Below, in pieces: positions 28,649 through 38,510 of a stretch of DNA of 64,000 nt. The notes beneath the pieces were generated by a model. The model saw only the letters and a program-made list of their open reading frames with translations, searched no databases and was not told the DNA's origin. The first letter of the stretch is position 1, and each line of letters starts with the position of its first letter. The stretch comes from a virus. The translations under genes were made by a program, and so were the position numbers. The DNA lies in IMG/VR virus record IMGVR_UViG_3300032245_001860, positions 186,001 through 250,000 of that record; one strand, written 5' to 3'.

Positions 28649-29605
28649 TTATGCTATGACAAATAGACCATTCGGAGAAGAAGGTCTATCAGGTCTCATT
28701 AATGTTGACCATTCAGTAGTTCTTGTTAACACACTCGAAGTAAGAGGCAATTGAGATATTTTAAACAATGGAGTTATATACGATGCTGTTATAGGTCCAA
28801 TTTTGAAAGTAAGATTTTCGCCTTGCATCCAGCCACCATGAATAAATGTATTTAGCTCTACGCCACTTCTAAGCAATTCTGTCATAGATCCAGTCCATTT
28901 TATTCCTGTTATGCCAAGAAGTTGAATTTGATCACTCCTCGTTGAGACAAGTCCTGACCCTTCTTCTTGATATGGAATTAAAAATACTGGTGTTTCAATT
29001 TGATTTGTAATTGTTAATGTAAAAGAAGTTATTGTCCTCATCGAAGACTCTTCTCTTGAAGCGTTGCAATCACCCCAAGTCAAAGCTCTTCCTAAAACAT
29101 CAAAATTAGCTGGTACCGCATATTCTGAATTTTGCGATGAATCAATCATTCCTTCGAAGTTTACAGTCATATTTGCAAAATCATTTTGTGAACAAGTGAT
29201 ATTCAATGAACTTACAACCATAGAATCAATTTTGAGCAATTGATTGTTGTCAGTTCCTCCATTTTCTGCTGTTATATCATTGTAAACAAGCAAATGGTTT
29301 GTGTCCATAATTAATGCTCTAACTGGATTTTGAGCATGATTTAAGATTTCTTTTATTGCAGGTTCTAATTGAAACTGATCATTTACTCTTATAGGACAAC
29401 TTAATGACCCAGTTATTTTTTTTGATTGAAGATTTGAAATTGAAGATCCTGGTCCACCTTGAATAAAATTATTATCAGTGTCTATATCTTGAGTTTGATT
29501 TATGCTACACTGATCCACAAGAAGATAAAATCCATTTATCTTGACACTTCTTGTTATAAGACCTGTTGCAAATTCAGCTCTTGATAAAATTCCAGGATAA
29601 GCCAT
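28649..29605 (-). CDS. Virion structural protein, tail-tube-like paralogue
   Basis: A 318-residue protein whose ATG overlaps the stop of the upstream gene (TAATG), with AAGG just before. It contains 'VKINGFYLLVDQCSINQTQD', 'NFIQGGPGSS' and 'ITGSLSCPIRV', paralleling the 27487-28581 protein. A second half-repeat has the pattern 'ITGIKWTGSMTELLRSG'. This layout resembles duplicated tail-tube folds. There is no signal peptide or enzyme motif. It lies in a compact set: repeat megaprotein, 100-residue protein, this gene, paralogue. Confidence 0.68.
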   Translation of the reverse strand: MAYPGILSRAEFATGLITRSVKINGFYLLVDQCSINQTQDIDTDNNFIQGGPGSSISNLQSKKITGSLSCPIRVNDQFQLEPAIKEILNHAQNPVRALIMDTNHLLVYNDITAENGGTDNNQLLKIDSMVVSSLNITCSQNDFANMTVNFEGMIDSSQNSEYAVPANFDVLGRALTWGDCNASREESSMRTITSFTLTITNQIETPVFLIPYQEEGSGLVSTRSDQIQLLGITGIKWTGSMTELLRSGVELNTFIHGGWMQGENLTFKIGPITASYITPLFKISQLPLTSSVLTRTTEWSTLMRPDRPSSPNGLFVIA

Positions 29606-29907
29606 TACATATACCTTGCATCTTCAACTTGAAAAAAACCTTTCCAAGATGCAGTTACATTTCCATATGTAAACCAAGAATATTTCCATTTTCCTACTAT
29701 ATCAACATCAAGATCAATATAAAATATTCCTGTACCTTCTGTTTGAACTGGAGGTGTACTTGTGATGCCATAACTGCTATACTCTGTTTCTCCAGGTTTT
29801 TCAAGATCAAATTGAATAGATTGAGGATTTGTCAATGTGCCATCAATATCTCTTACTCTTGCTTTAATTCTAATTGTTTGATTTGTGTAAATAACGTCAG
29901 CTTTCAT
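29605..29907 (-). CDS. Small Ig-like virion protein
   Basis: A 100-residue protein with AGGAG ten bases before the ATG, which overlaps the megaprotein stop (TAATG). The sequence is a single predicted beta-sandwich: 'IRIKARVRDIDGTLTN' then 'IQFDLEKPGET' and 'GIFYIDLDVDIVGKWKYSWF'. This resembles the Ig-like N-terminal domain seen in BppU-type baseplate proteins and in other short tail proteins. It probably forms a connector or decoration in the tail. Both ends are shared with neighbours. Confidence 0.65.
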   Translation of the reverse strand: MKADVIYTNQTIRIKARVRDIDGTLTNPQSIQFDLEKPGETEYSSYGITSTPPVQTEGTGIFYIDLDVDIVGKWKYSWFTYGNVTASWKGFFQVEDARYM

Positions 29908-32900
29908 TAACTTGTGCTCCTAAAATTTAAATCACTTTCAATAGTTTGTACTTTAGTAAGTGTACTATCAATACCCTCTAACACTTGTATGTCTACTTCA
30001 ATTGTTTGAAGTTTCTCATACCAACCAACAAGAGGTACATGTATAATTGTAAGTTCACTTTCAATGGTTTGTGGTTTTTCGAACCATGAGTGTATATGAC
30101 CTGGGAATTGAGGTAGTTTTAATCTGTGTCTACCAAGAGTTTGTTTTGTTCTTATTCCAAATGGTCTTATATAACTTTGAGTATATAATTTATGTAAACT
30201 GAAAGTAATTGAGTTGTAGAGATTTACAAAAACTGTATCTGTTGGATTCAGAGGAGTGTCAAATACAACTTTACCTTCTAATGGATAGAGAGTATATCCA
30301 GTAGAAAGTACATTTGAGTTTACTATTACTTTGACATTTTGGAAAACATTGATGTCCCAGTAATATACATTTGTACCATCTGCGGTTAAGAATATTTCAG
30401 TAGATGATCCGAAACCATTAAGTTTGTAAAGTTTAAGGTCAAATTCTCCATTGCTTGCTCTTTCTTGAGACAATATACTCCAAGGAACAATTCTATCTCT
30501 TCTTCGTAATTCATGATATCCAATAGTTTCAAGAGATTTTATTGAGTATGGATTTATTCTTGAAATAGCTTTAAGTTCATGGAATCCTAATTTTTCTTCA
30601 GTTGATATTGGATATGGTTTGATGTTCGTTATTGTTGTGAGCTTGTGTAATCCAAGTTTTTCATCAGTAGAAATATTGAATGGTAAAATTCTGAAATCAA
30701 CTTTTTGTAAAATATGGAATCCAGTCTTAGCTGTTTCTAATATTGTAAGTGGATATATCTTGTAATTATTACTTAAGGTATGTAAGCTAATGGTTTCCAG
30801 ACTTTGAATTGAGTATGGTCTTATGTTGTTGAAATAAGACAGTCTGTGTAAACCAGTTCTTTCAACGCCACTAATAGCATACGGGAATATGTTATAAACA
30901 TTTTGTAATGTATGTAGACCTAAAAGTTGCTCTGTAAGGATAGGCCTTGGTCTTATATTTACAGGTGGTATTGATAATCTATGAAGTCCAGTTTTTTCTT
31001 CGCTTGTTACGCCATAAGGTATAATAGGATATAAGTATTGCAACCTGTGATTAGAAACTCTTTCAACAGTCGTAATTGTGTTAGGTCTGATATTGACTGA
31101 TCCAGCTACAAGCCTTGGAGCACTTGGATACATATCTGCAGGAGATGGTGTAATAGGACCATAGCCAGGCATAGTAGACCAAGAACCATTGAGATAAATA
31201 TACTGACCATATCTCAATGTCATAACTCCACCAGTTGTTGAATCAAAACCAGTATAACCAAATGGATATATGAATGCTCTGGTTGTAAGTCTATGGAGTC
31301 CTAATCTTTCTTGTGTCAAGATTGGATTTGGATTAATTAATATCTGATATTGAAGAGTATGTAATCCCAAAAATTCAGAAGTTCTTATGCCATATGGATT
31401 TATAGACTTAATATTTGTAAGAGTATGTATTCCAAGCAATTCTGTGCTTAAGATTGGATATGGTATTATTTGTAATCTTGTTGTAAGCCTATGGAATCCA
31501 GTTTTTTCAAGCCCAAATACAGTAAATGGATAGATATTTTTATTGCTTCTTAGAGTATGTAAGCCTAATGTTTCAAGAGTTCTTATTCCGTATGGTATTA
31601 TTGATTTTATATTAGTTAATGTATGTAAACCAAGATTCTCAGTAGCACTAATACCATATGGAATAATTTGCAATCTTCCAGCAAGCGTATGTAATCCAGT
31701 TTTTTCTGTAGTCAAAATACCATAAGGAATTATAGATTTTGCACTTGTCAGGGTATGTCTTCCAAGAATTTCTAAAGTTCTTACAGCATATGGGTAAATA
31801 TAATTGTTGCTTCTTAATGTATGTAATCCAGTGTTTTGTGTTGAAAGTATTGCATATGGATTTATCGTGATTAATCCAACCAATCTGTGGAAACCTGTTC
31901 TTTCAACTGAAATTATTGGATAAGGTCTAATATTTACCCCAGCAAGAGATAAAAGATGTAGCCCAGTTTTCTCTAAAGTTCTTACACCATATGGGTAAAT
32001 GTAACTATTACTTCTCAATGTATGGAAGCCAGTTTTTTCTACACTAAATATTGTGTATGGGTATATTGATGAAGTTGTTCTTAAAGTATGGAGACCAGTT
32101 TTTTCTATGCCTAATATTCCATAAGGACGTATATTGCGTAAGCTCGTAAGTGTGTGAAGGCCAGTATTTTGATTTGAAACAATTCCATATGGATTAATAT
32201 TTTTTCTGGTCTGTAGAGTATGTAGACCTAATGTTTCAAGTGAAGTGATTCTGTAAGGAATTATATTATTCCCTCCAGAGTTCAAAATATGTAGGCCTAA
32301 ATTTTCTAAAGTTAATATTCTATAAGGAATAATATTTTTGTTTGAAGTGAGTGTATGTAAACCCAATCTTTCAATAGTATTAATTCCATAAGGAGTAATG
32401 TTTCTAAAGCTTGAAAGTCTATGTCTTCCAATAATTTCTAATGAAATAATTGTGTAAGGGTAAATATTTTTGTTGCTTCTTAGTGTGTGATATCCTGTAA
32501 ATTCATTAGTTCTTACACCATAAGGAATTATGTTATTTCTTGCACTTAGAGTATGAAGTCCATAATTTTCAGTTGTTATGATTCCATAAGGAATTATTGA
32601 TCTTGATGAAGTTAGTCTATGGAAGCCTAATCTTTCAACTGTAAGTATAGGTTTCGGTAATATATTGACTGCACCAGCACTAAGTCTCGTCAATGAGCTA
32701 AACGATTCAGTTGTTCTAATACCAAAAGGCCTGATTTGAGCCAGAGTTGATAATCTGTGTAAGCCTGTAAATTCAGTTGATAAAATACTGTAAGGAAGTA
32801 TATTTCTTGTAGCTGAAAGTCTATGGAAACCGTTTATTGCATTTGATAAAATTCCAAATGGATTGATATTTCTTGATCCTGGTACTAATCTATGGAGGCC

Positions 32901-35900
32901 TATACTTTCTAAGGTATTAATTCCAAATGGTCTAATATCTGTTCCCAATGAAATAAGTATGTTAAAGTTGAGAGCTCTTTCACTTGATGTTAGTGTATAT
33001 GGGTAAATACTTTTTGCTGAAGTAAGGGTGTCTAATCCTAATTTTTCAATTCCTAAGATTTGTTTTGGAATGATATTGTAATTGCTTCTGAGTGTATGGA
33101 AGCCTGTTCTTTCAACAGTATTTATTCCTCTACCGGCAAGATCTATGAAAATTCCACTTGTTCTAAGAGTAGGTATTCCTAATGCTTCTAAACTTGATAT
33201 ACCATAAGTAGGATCAAAGAATTGTGCCTGTATATTTGTTAAGTGGTCAAAAGCTGCATCACTAAATGCAGTAATACCCATGTAGCCTTTAGTATAGGTA
33301 GTATCAGTTGCAGTAAGAATACCAAGGCCTGTAACTAATGATCCACCACCTTGAGCGTAAAGTTTAGCAGTAATGACACCTGTGTCAGACCAAGTTACAG
33401 CGATTCTATATAAAGTATTAGGAACAATTAGACCTGTCAAATTGTAAGAAGCTAAGGTAGTAGTTGTACCACCAACTGTTTTTCTTATAGAGAATGATGG
33501 GTTTGGTGTTGTGTTAGCTGCATTTATGACAGCGAAATAGCCATTTCTTACATCTGAAGCTTGAACTCCAAATGCCATACCAGCTATACCATTTCCACTT
33601 AGAATTTGAAGCCAACCAGCCCAGTAAAAATCTGCTCCTCTGAGATACTCTAATGGATAAGCAATAGTAGCTGTACCAGTAGTGTTAGGGAAGGCAGTGG
33701 ATCTTCTTAGGGTTTTACCGCCAGGATATAAACTGTTTGCTTGTTCCCATATAAATTGATCTGTGTTTCCAAATGCAAATACATTAACAGCATCAAGAGT
33801 ATCATAGAATCTATTGTGGAATCTTAATCCAGATCCTGTATTTTCTATTGATAAAGTTGAATATGGTTTTATAAATCTAATTAATTTATGTAATCCCAGA
33901 GATTCAATACTTCTAATACCGATAGCATTAATTTGTTCAACACTACTTAATGTATTTAATCCTAAAGCTTCTGTTGATCTAATGCCAAATGGCTTGATAT
34001 TTCCTGTAAGTTTGTGTAAAGATGTAATTCTCTCAATAGAAAGAGTAGAGTAAGGGATTATAGTATTTAGATTTGATAATCTATGAATTCCAAGACTTTC
34101 TATTGATCTAATGCCATAAGGAACAATATTTCTGTTCGCAGATAAAGTATTTAATCCAAGATTTTCTAATGTTCTGATGCCATAAGGTCTTATATTTGTA
34201 TTAGTTGTTGAGAGTCTTACCAAAGAAGATAAATTTTCAACAGTAAGTATAGTATATGGATAGATGTTTCTATTTGTGCTTAAGGTATTTCTGCCCAATA
34301 ATTCTAATGGTCTAATTCCATAAGGAATAATGGATTTGACAGTAGTTAAAGTATGGAGACCTAATCTTTCTGTTGAAATGATTGGATATGGCCTTATATT
34401 ATATGCAACTTTAGAAAGAGTATGGAATCCAGTCCTTTCAATAGTATTTACACCATAAGGATAAATATTATAATTTGGTGAAATAGTTTGTCTGCCAATT
34501 ATTTCTATCGATCTTATGCCGTAAGGTATGATAGATTTTACAGTTTGTAATCTGTTTGACCCTGAAACAATTTCAGTGGATAACATTCTATATGGATAAA
34601 TATAAGCCGTTTGTCCTGATAATGTATTTCTTCCAGCTGCTTCTAAAGATACAATAGGATAAGGTCTAATGTTGACCCCACTTACAGTAAATCTTGTTCC
34701 TAATGAAACCAACTCTGAAGTTAATATTCTGTAAGGCCTAATTGAAGCTATGTTATTTAATCTGTGAAGTGAAACGCTTTCTGTAGTAAATATGGTTTTA
34801 GGTAAAATATTTATTGCTGCAGCTGAAAGTGTATGTCTTCCAGTTAATTCTGTGCCTCTGATGCCATATGGAATTATATTAGCAAGTGTATTTAGTCTGT
34901 GGAAACCAATTGCTTCAATTGATCTTATGCCATATGGAATTATAGATCTTATTGCAGAAAGTCTGTGTTGTCCAAGTTGCTCTGTTGATATAATTCTGTA
35001 AGGATAAATATTAGAAACTGCTGATAATCTTACAGAACCACTTACTGTTTCAGTTGTTCTGATGCCATATGGTATTATGTTTCTTATGGAAGATAAAGTG
35101 TTTCTTCCAAGATTTTCAATTGAATTTATTCCATATGGTATTATGTTCCTTATAGAAGATAATACATCAAATCCAGTTCTTTCTGTTGTTCTTATTCCAT
35201 TAGGTATAATATTGTAAACAGATGATAATCTTGTAAGGTTTGAAAAGCTTTCATTACTTGCTAAAGTATAAGGTAATATATTTCTGAGAGTACGAAGTCT
35301 ATGTATACCTAAAAGTTCTGAAGTCAATAATGTGAAAGGTCTAATATTACTACTTGATGATAGTCTAAAGTACCCTGTTCTTTCAACTGTCAATATTGGA
35401 TATGGTCTTATATTATAAGCAGCCTTAGAAAGAGTTGCAAATCCAAGGAATTCGGTACTTAATATAGGTCGTGGTAGTATGTTTGATAATGTAGATAATC
35501 TATTAAGTCCTGCAAATTGTGAAGTTAATATGCCGTATGGAATTATATTAAAGTTACTACTGATTCTTGGGAATCCTGTAAGTTCTGTACCCCTAATTCC
35601 ATAAGGATTGATGTTTATTCCACCAGGGCGTAAAGTGTGTCTTCCGTGTGTCTCTAAGCTTGATATTGCAATATGTGCAATTTGACTTCCTTGAGCAAAG
35701 AATCTGTTGAAATTCAATAATCTTTCGTCTGCACGAATACCGTAAGGATTTATATTGATGGCACCAGGAACAAGTCTATTTGCACTTGTAAAAGTTTCTG
35801 TGCTTAAGATTGGTCTTGGATTGATATTATATCGGCCTGAAAGTCTTACTAAATTATTAGCATTTTCAGTAGATAATACAGAAATACTTCTTATACTTGT

Positions 35901-38033
35901 TGCACCAGTAGTTAAGGTTACAAATCCTAATCTTTCTGATGTCGCAATTCCATAAACTGGATCAGCAAATTGAGGTTCAATATTAGTTAGGTGATCAAAT
36001 GCAGCATCACTAAATGCTGTGATTCCAATGTATCCTGTTGTGTAAGTAGTATCAGTGACTGTAAGAATTCCAGATCCTGATACTAATGAACCACCACCCT
36101 GAGCATAAAGTTTTGCAACAATTTGTCCAGTATTTGACCATGTTACAAAAATTCTATATAAGCTATTAGGGACAATTAATCCAGCCAGGTTGTAAGAAGC
36201 TAATGTTGTTGTAGTTCCTCCAATAATTCTTCTTATAGAAAATGATGGATTTGCTGTTGTATTTGCAGTATTTATAACTACATGATATCCATTTCTTATA
36301 TCAGTAGATTGTATAGCAAATGCCATACCTGCAATACCGTTACCACTAAGAACTTGTAAATATCCTGACCAATAAAAATCAGGACCTCTATCGTATAAAA
36401 GTGGCAATGCGATAGTTGCAGTACCAGATGTATTAGGGAATGCTGTAGATCTTCTTAGTGTTTTTCCACCAGGGTAAATACTGTTTGCTTGTTCCCAAAT
36501 AAATTGATCAGTATTTCCAAAGTTGAAAATATTTACAACATCCAATGTGTCGTAAAATCTATTTCTAAATTTACCGTTTCCAAATGTCTCTACTGAAGTT
36601 ATAGGTCTTGGGTATATTGCATTTGATGCCGATATACTTTGATTACCAATAACTTGATTACTTGTAATGCCATATGGGTTAATTTGAGACCGGGTAGTGA
36701 GTGTGTCTCTTCCTAATTGCTCAGTTGTTCTAATACTGATATGGTTTATTGATACGCCAGTTGATAGTCTTGTGCCAAAAGAAACTAATTCATTTGTTAT
36801 GACAGCATAAGGTCTTATAGAAGAAGAAGCTACAAGTGAATTTCTTCCCAAAAACTCATTATTATTTATAGAGTAAGGATTTATGTTCCTTACAATTTTA
36901 TCAAAGCCAATATTTTCAATTGATCTTATAGCAAAAGGATTAATATTTTGTCGAATATTTTGATTGCCTAAAACCTCATTAGAATTAATTCCAAAAGGAT
37001 TAATATTTCGACTAATTCTTGATTGACCAATTGTTTCTGGTGATAAAACACTAAATGGTTTTATATTGAAAGATAATCTGTTTTGTGATAATGCTTCTAA
37101 AGATCTTACAGAATATGGTTTTATATTTTGTAATAAAGAATTTCTTCCTATATTTTCCGTAAATCTTATCCCATAAGGATTTATGTTTCTTCTAAGACTT
37201 GCTTGGCCTAAATTTTGAGCTGAAATTTGTCCATAAGGTCTTACTTGAGCAGCACTTTTTGTAAGGGTATTAAGTCCAAGTCTTTCTAAAGTAGTGACTG
37301 AATATTCTTTGATGTTTCTTACAATTCTATGTAAAGAAGAAACAAATTCAGTGGAACGAATACCATAAGGATTAATATTAGTTGAAGAAGTTCCACCAGT
37401 GTAAGTTACAACAACATATATTTGGTCAATTTTAGCTAAAGGTGCATCTTCACCACCAGAAGATTTTATAATATTTGCTGCGTAAAATACACCAAATGTA
37501 TTTGCATTAATTTCAGCAGGAGTCCAGGTAGTTCCCCACATATGTGAAGTCCCACCAAAACTTTTTACTTCGTCTGCTCCATAATTCCAAGTTAATTTAG
37601 TATTGGATGCAAACCAGTCTGTTCCGATAGTTGTTGACCCATCTTTTGTAAGAAACAATGAATCGTCAGTTACAATTAATGCTCCATCGACAGCTGGATC
37701 TGAAAAGTTTTGTCTTTCAATATAAACTGTGATGCCAGTTATAGTAGCATCAGATGGAATTGTTTGAGATTTGTCATTGCCTTTGACAATGATATATCCA
37801 GTGCCACCACTATAGGCTAATGGTCTTGAGTCTAATGGTGGAATAAAATCTGCATATTGAACAAAACAGTATAAATTGTCAGAAGCAAAAAGATTTTCTG
37901 GGTTGCTTGAAACAAACGGAGTAACAATACCATTACTTACCCAAGATAACCAAGCCGTACCATTGTGGTATCCAGCTGGCGATGCTCTTTCTGATTGAGC
38001 ATATTGTGTAAATATTACTGTTGCTGATCCCAT
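29907..38033 (-). CDS. Repeat megaprotein: about 85 copies of a 22-residue repeat plus two lectin-like inserts
   Basis: A 2708-residue protein with GGTGAT before the ATG. The first 215 residues form a beta-rich head domain. It is followed by about 85 tandem units of consensus NIxPYGIxxxExxGxHxLxx, 20-24 residues each. The unit resembles the 'GIxSxExxGxPxL' repeat common in phage and prophage structural proteins. Two near-identical inserts of about 200 residues (roughly 488-692 and 1408-1606), starting 'NRFYDTLD' and containing 'WEQANSxYPGGKTLRRS', look like concanavalin/LamG-type jelly rolls. A shorter insert with 'LRYGQYIYLNGSWSTMPGY' interrupts the array near residue 2270. Near the C-terminus is a domain shared with the 10051 gene, then three short 'QTIE' repeats. 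It is probably a long fibre or tail-surface filament. Confidence 0.85.
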   Translation of the reverse strand: MGSATVIFTQYAQSERASPAGYHNGTAWLSWVSNGIVTPFVSSNPENLFASDNLYCFVQYADFIPPLDSRPLAYSGGTGYIIVKGNDKSQTIPSDATITGITVYIERQNFSDPAVDGALIVTDDSLFLTKDGSTTIGTDWFASNTKLTWNYGADEVKSFGGTSHMWGTTWTPAEINANTFGVFYAANIIKSSGGEDAPLAKIDQIYVVVTYTGGTSSTNINPYGIRSTEFVSSLHRIVRNIKEYSVTTLERLGLNTLTKSAAQVRPYGQISAQNLGQASLRRNINPYGIRFTENIGRNSLLQNIKPYSVRSLEALSQNRLSFNIKPFSVLSPETIGQSRISRNINPFGINSNEVLGNQNIRQNINPFAIRSIENIGFDKIVRNINPYSINNNEFLGRNSLVASSSIRPYAVITNELVSFGTRLSTGVSINHISIRTTEQLGRDTLTTRSQINPYGITSNQVIGNQSISASNAIYPRPITSVETFGNGKFRNRFYDTLDVVNIFNFGNTDQFIWEQANSIYPGGKTLRRSTAFPNTSGTATIALPLLYDRGPDFYWSGYLQVLSGNGIAGMAFAIQSTDIRNGYHVVINTANTTANPSFSIRRIIGGTTTTLASYNLAGLIVPNSLYRIFVTWSNTGQIVAKLYAQGGGSLVSGSGILTVTDTTYTTGYIGITAFSDAAFDHLTNIEPQFADPVYGIATSERLGFVTLTTGATSIRSISVLSTENANNLVRLSGRYNINPRPILSTETFTSANRLVPGAININPYGIRADERLLNFNRFFAQGSQIAHIAISSLETHGRHTLRPGGININPYGIRGTELTGFPRISSNFNIIPYGILTSQFAGLNRLSTLSNILPRPILSTEFLGFATLSKAAYNIRPYPILTVERTGYFRLSSSSNIRPFTLLTSELLGIHRLRTLRNILPYTLASNESFSNLTRLSSVYNIIPNGIRTTERTGFDVLSSIRNIIPYGINSIENLGRNTLSSIRNIIPYGIRTTETVSGSVRLSAVSNIYPYRIISTEQLGQHRLSAIRSIIPYGIRSIEAIGFHRLNTLANIIPYGIRGTELTGRHTLSAAAINILPKTIFTTESVSLHRLNNIASIRPYRILTSELVSLGTRFTVSGVNIRPYPIVSLEAAGRNTLSGQTAYIYPYRMLSTEIVSGSNRLQTVKSIIPYGIRSIEIIGRQTISPNYNIYPYGVNTIERTGFHTLSKVAYNIRPYPIISTERLGLHTLTTVKSIIPYGIRPLELLGRNTLSTNRNIYPYTILTVENLSSLVRLSTTNTNIRPYGIRTLENLGLNTLSANRNIVPYGIRSIESLGIHRLSNLNTIIPYSTLSIERITSLHKLTGNIKPFGIRSTEALGLNTLSSVEQINAIGIRSIESLGLHKLIRFIKPYSTLSIENTGSGLRFHNRFYDTLDAVNVFAFGNTDQFIWEQANSLYPGGKTLRRSTAFPNTTGTATIAYPLEYLRGADFYWAGWLQILSGNGIAGMAFGVQASDVRNGYFAVINAANTTPNPSFSIRKTVGGTTTTLASYNLTGLIVPNTLYRIAVTWSDTGVITAKLYAQGGGSLVTGLGILTATDTTYTKGYMGITAFSDAAFDHLTNIQAQFFDPTYGISSLEALGIPTLRTSGIFIDLAGRGINTVERTGFHTLRSNYNIIPKQILGIEKLGLDTLTSAKSIYPYTLTSSERALNFNILISLGTDIRPFGINTLESIGLHRLVPGSRNINPFGILSNAINGFHRLSATRNILPYSILSTEFTGLHRLSTLAQIRPFGIRTTESFSSLTRLSAGAVNILPKPILTVERLGFHRLTSSRSIIPYGIITTENYGLHTLSARNNIIPYGVRTNEFTGYHTLRSNKNIYPYTIISLEIIGRHRLSSFRNITPYGINTIERLGLHTLTSNKNIIPYRILTLENLGLHILNSGGNNIIPYRITSLETLGLHTLQTRKNINPYGIVSNQNTGLHTLTSLRNIRPYGILGIEKTGLHTLRTTSSIYPYTIFSVEKTGFHTLRSNSYIYPYGVRTLEKTGLHLLSLAGVNIRPYPIISVERTGFHRLVGLITINPYAILSTQNTGLHTLRSNNYIYPYAVRTLEILGRHTLTSAKSIIPYGILTTEKTGLHTLAGRLQIIPYGISATENLGLHTLTNIKSIIPYGIRTLETLGLHTLRSNKNIYPFTVFGLEKTGFHRLTTRLQIIPYPILSTELLGIHTLTNIKSINPYGIRTSEFLGLHTLQYQILINPNPILTQERLGLHRLTTRAFIYPFGYTGFDSTTGGVMTLRYGQYIYLNGSWSTMPGYGPITPSPADMYPSAPRLVAGSVNIRPNTITTVERVSNHRLQYLYPIIPYGVTSEEKTGLHRLSIPPVNIRPRPILTEQLLGLHTLQNVYNIFPYAISGVERTGLHRLSYFNNIRPYSIQSLETISLHTLSNNYKIYPLTILETAKTGFHILQKVDFRILPFNISTDEKLGLHKLTTITNIKPYPISTEEKLGFHELKAISRINPYSIKSLETIGYHELRRRDRIVPWSILSQERASNGEFDLKLYKLNGFGSSTEIFLTADGTNVYYWDINVFQNVKVIVNSNVLSTGYTLYPLEGKVVFDTPLNPTDTVFVNLYNSITFSLHKLYTQSYIRPFGIRTKQTLGRHRLKLPQFPGHIHSWFEKPQTIESELTIIHVPLVGWYEKLQTIEVDIQVLEGIDSTLTKVQTIESDLNFRSTS
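33200..33822 (-). repeat. Lectin-like insert, C-terminal copy
   Basis: About 200 codons encoding the LamG/concanavalin-like domain, highly similar at DNA and protein level to 35950-36575. Both copies begin with 'NRFYDTLD' and end with 'AFSDAAFDHLTNI'. The pair represents an internal duplication separated by about 2.1 kb of 66-bp repeats. Confidence 0.8.
35950..36575 (-). repeat. Lectin-like insert, N-terminal copy
   Basis: First copy in protein order of the duplicated domain. Differences from the other copy are scattered substitutions (for example 'LPLLYDRGPDFYWSG' against 'YPLEYLRGADFYWAG'), so this is an older duplication rather than recent gene conversion. Confidence 0.8.
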
Positions 38034-38075
38034 TAGATCACCATGCCATTACACATAAAAACAGTTAAACAAAAG

Positions 38076-38124
38076 CCCAATCTACTTAAAAGACTGCACT
38101 GTCTTGAGCTAATTTTAGATTGGG
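38076..38124. promoter_or_regulatory. Nested hairpin upstream of the megaprotein gene
   Basis: CCCAATCTA (38076-38084) pairs with TAGATTGGG (38116-38124). Inside lies a second hairpin, AAGAC-TGCACT-GTCTT (38090-38105). Read on the minus strand the outer stem is followed by CTTTTGTTT. It may be a terminator, attenuator or small RNA. The rest of the 225-base gap (38034-38258) holds an AT-rich stretch with possible -10 boxes but no gene I can support. Confidence 0.45.
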
Positions 38125-38204
38125 TATTTTTGTTTAAAGAAAATCTCATACTTGATGCCTTGACCATCACGAAAATATATAATATTATTTTCTGGATAAG
38201 CAAT

Positions 38205-38241
38205 AAAAAAGCCTAATAATAATTGCTTATTATTAGGCTTT
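38205..38241 (-). terminator. Strong terminator after the 80-residue gene
   Basis: A perfect 15-bp stem, AAAGCCTAATAATAA (38208-38222) and its complement (38227-38241), with a 4-base loop. On the minus strand it is followed by a run of T (38210-38205). It ends the short 39119-38259 unit before the megaprotein operon begins. Confidence 0.8.
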
Positions 38242-38258
38242 ATGAGTTTTAAAAGGTT

Positions 38259-38501
38259 TTAGTTTAGTTTGACTGATTCTTCGGTAAGGATAGCTTTAGC
38301 TTGCAATACTTGCGCTTCTCTAATTTGCTTAATATCTTCTTCAGAAATTTGCCCAAATTGGCTTTGGAGAGCAATCAGTCTTCTTCTTTCATGAATTCTG
38401 TCTCCAGCTTCAAGCATTTCCTTATGGGCTATTTCAGCAATTGCTTTTTTAGCATTTAAGTCTTCGACAAGTTCTTCTTCGGTCATATTTAATAAATTCA
38501 T
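38259..38501 (-). CDS. Small helical (coiled-coil) protein
   Basis: An 80-residue, charged, almost entirely helical protein: 'MTEEELVEDLNAKKAIAEIA', then 'ERRRLIALQSQFGQ' and 'EDIKQIREAQVLQAKAIL'. The start follows the stop of the upstream structural gene by 9 bases and no strong ribosome site is seen; a second ATG lies five codons later. A perfect terminator follows. It is possibly a scaffold-like or assembly chaperone protein paired with the upstream structural gene, but no family is recognised. Confidence 0.65.
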   Translation of the reverse strand: MNLLNMTEEELVEDLNAKKAIAEIAHKEMLEAGDRIHERRRLIALQSQFGQISEEDIKQIREAQVLQAKAILTEESVKLN

Positions 38502-38510
38502 ATTAGTACC

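Larger units (their letters stand above)
30120..37378 (-). repeat. Tandem 66-bp coding repeat array
   Basis: DNA counterpart of the 22-residue repeat. I counted about 85 units by reading the protein. Units are diverged in sequence but keep the phase, and the array is broken by two lectin-like inserts, one short insert near 31090-31260 and one domain near 30180-30450. Neighbouring units toward the 3' end (31280-32650) are the most alike, with 'GLHTL' almost invariant. Confidence 0.85.

Noticed and set aside
31543-35955. Several plus-strand frames of 60-79 codons opposite the megaprotein
   Set aside because: They are antisense shadows of the periodic repeat. They share its periodicity and have no ribosome sites.
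30120-37378. Regular direct repeats resembling a CRISPR array
   Set aside because: The period is about 66 bases with no constant repeat or unique spacers. It encodes in-frame 22-residue protein repeats over the whole length.
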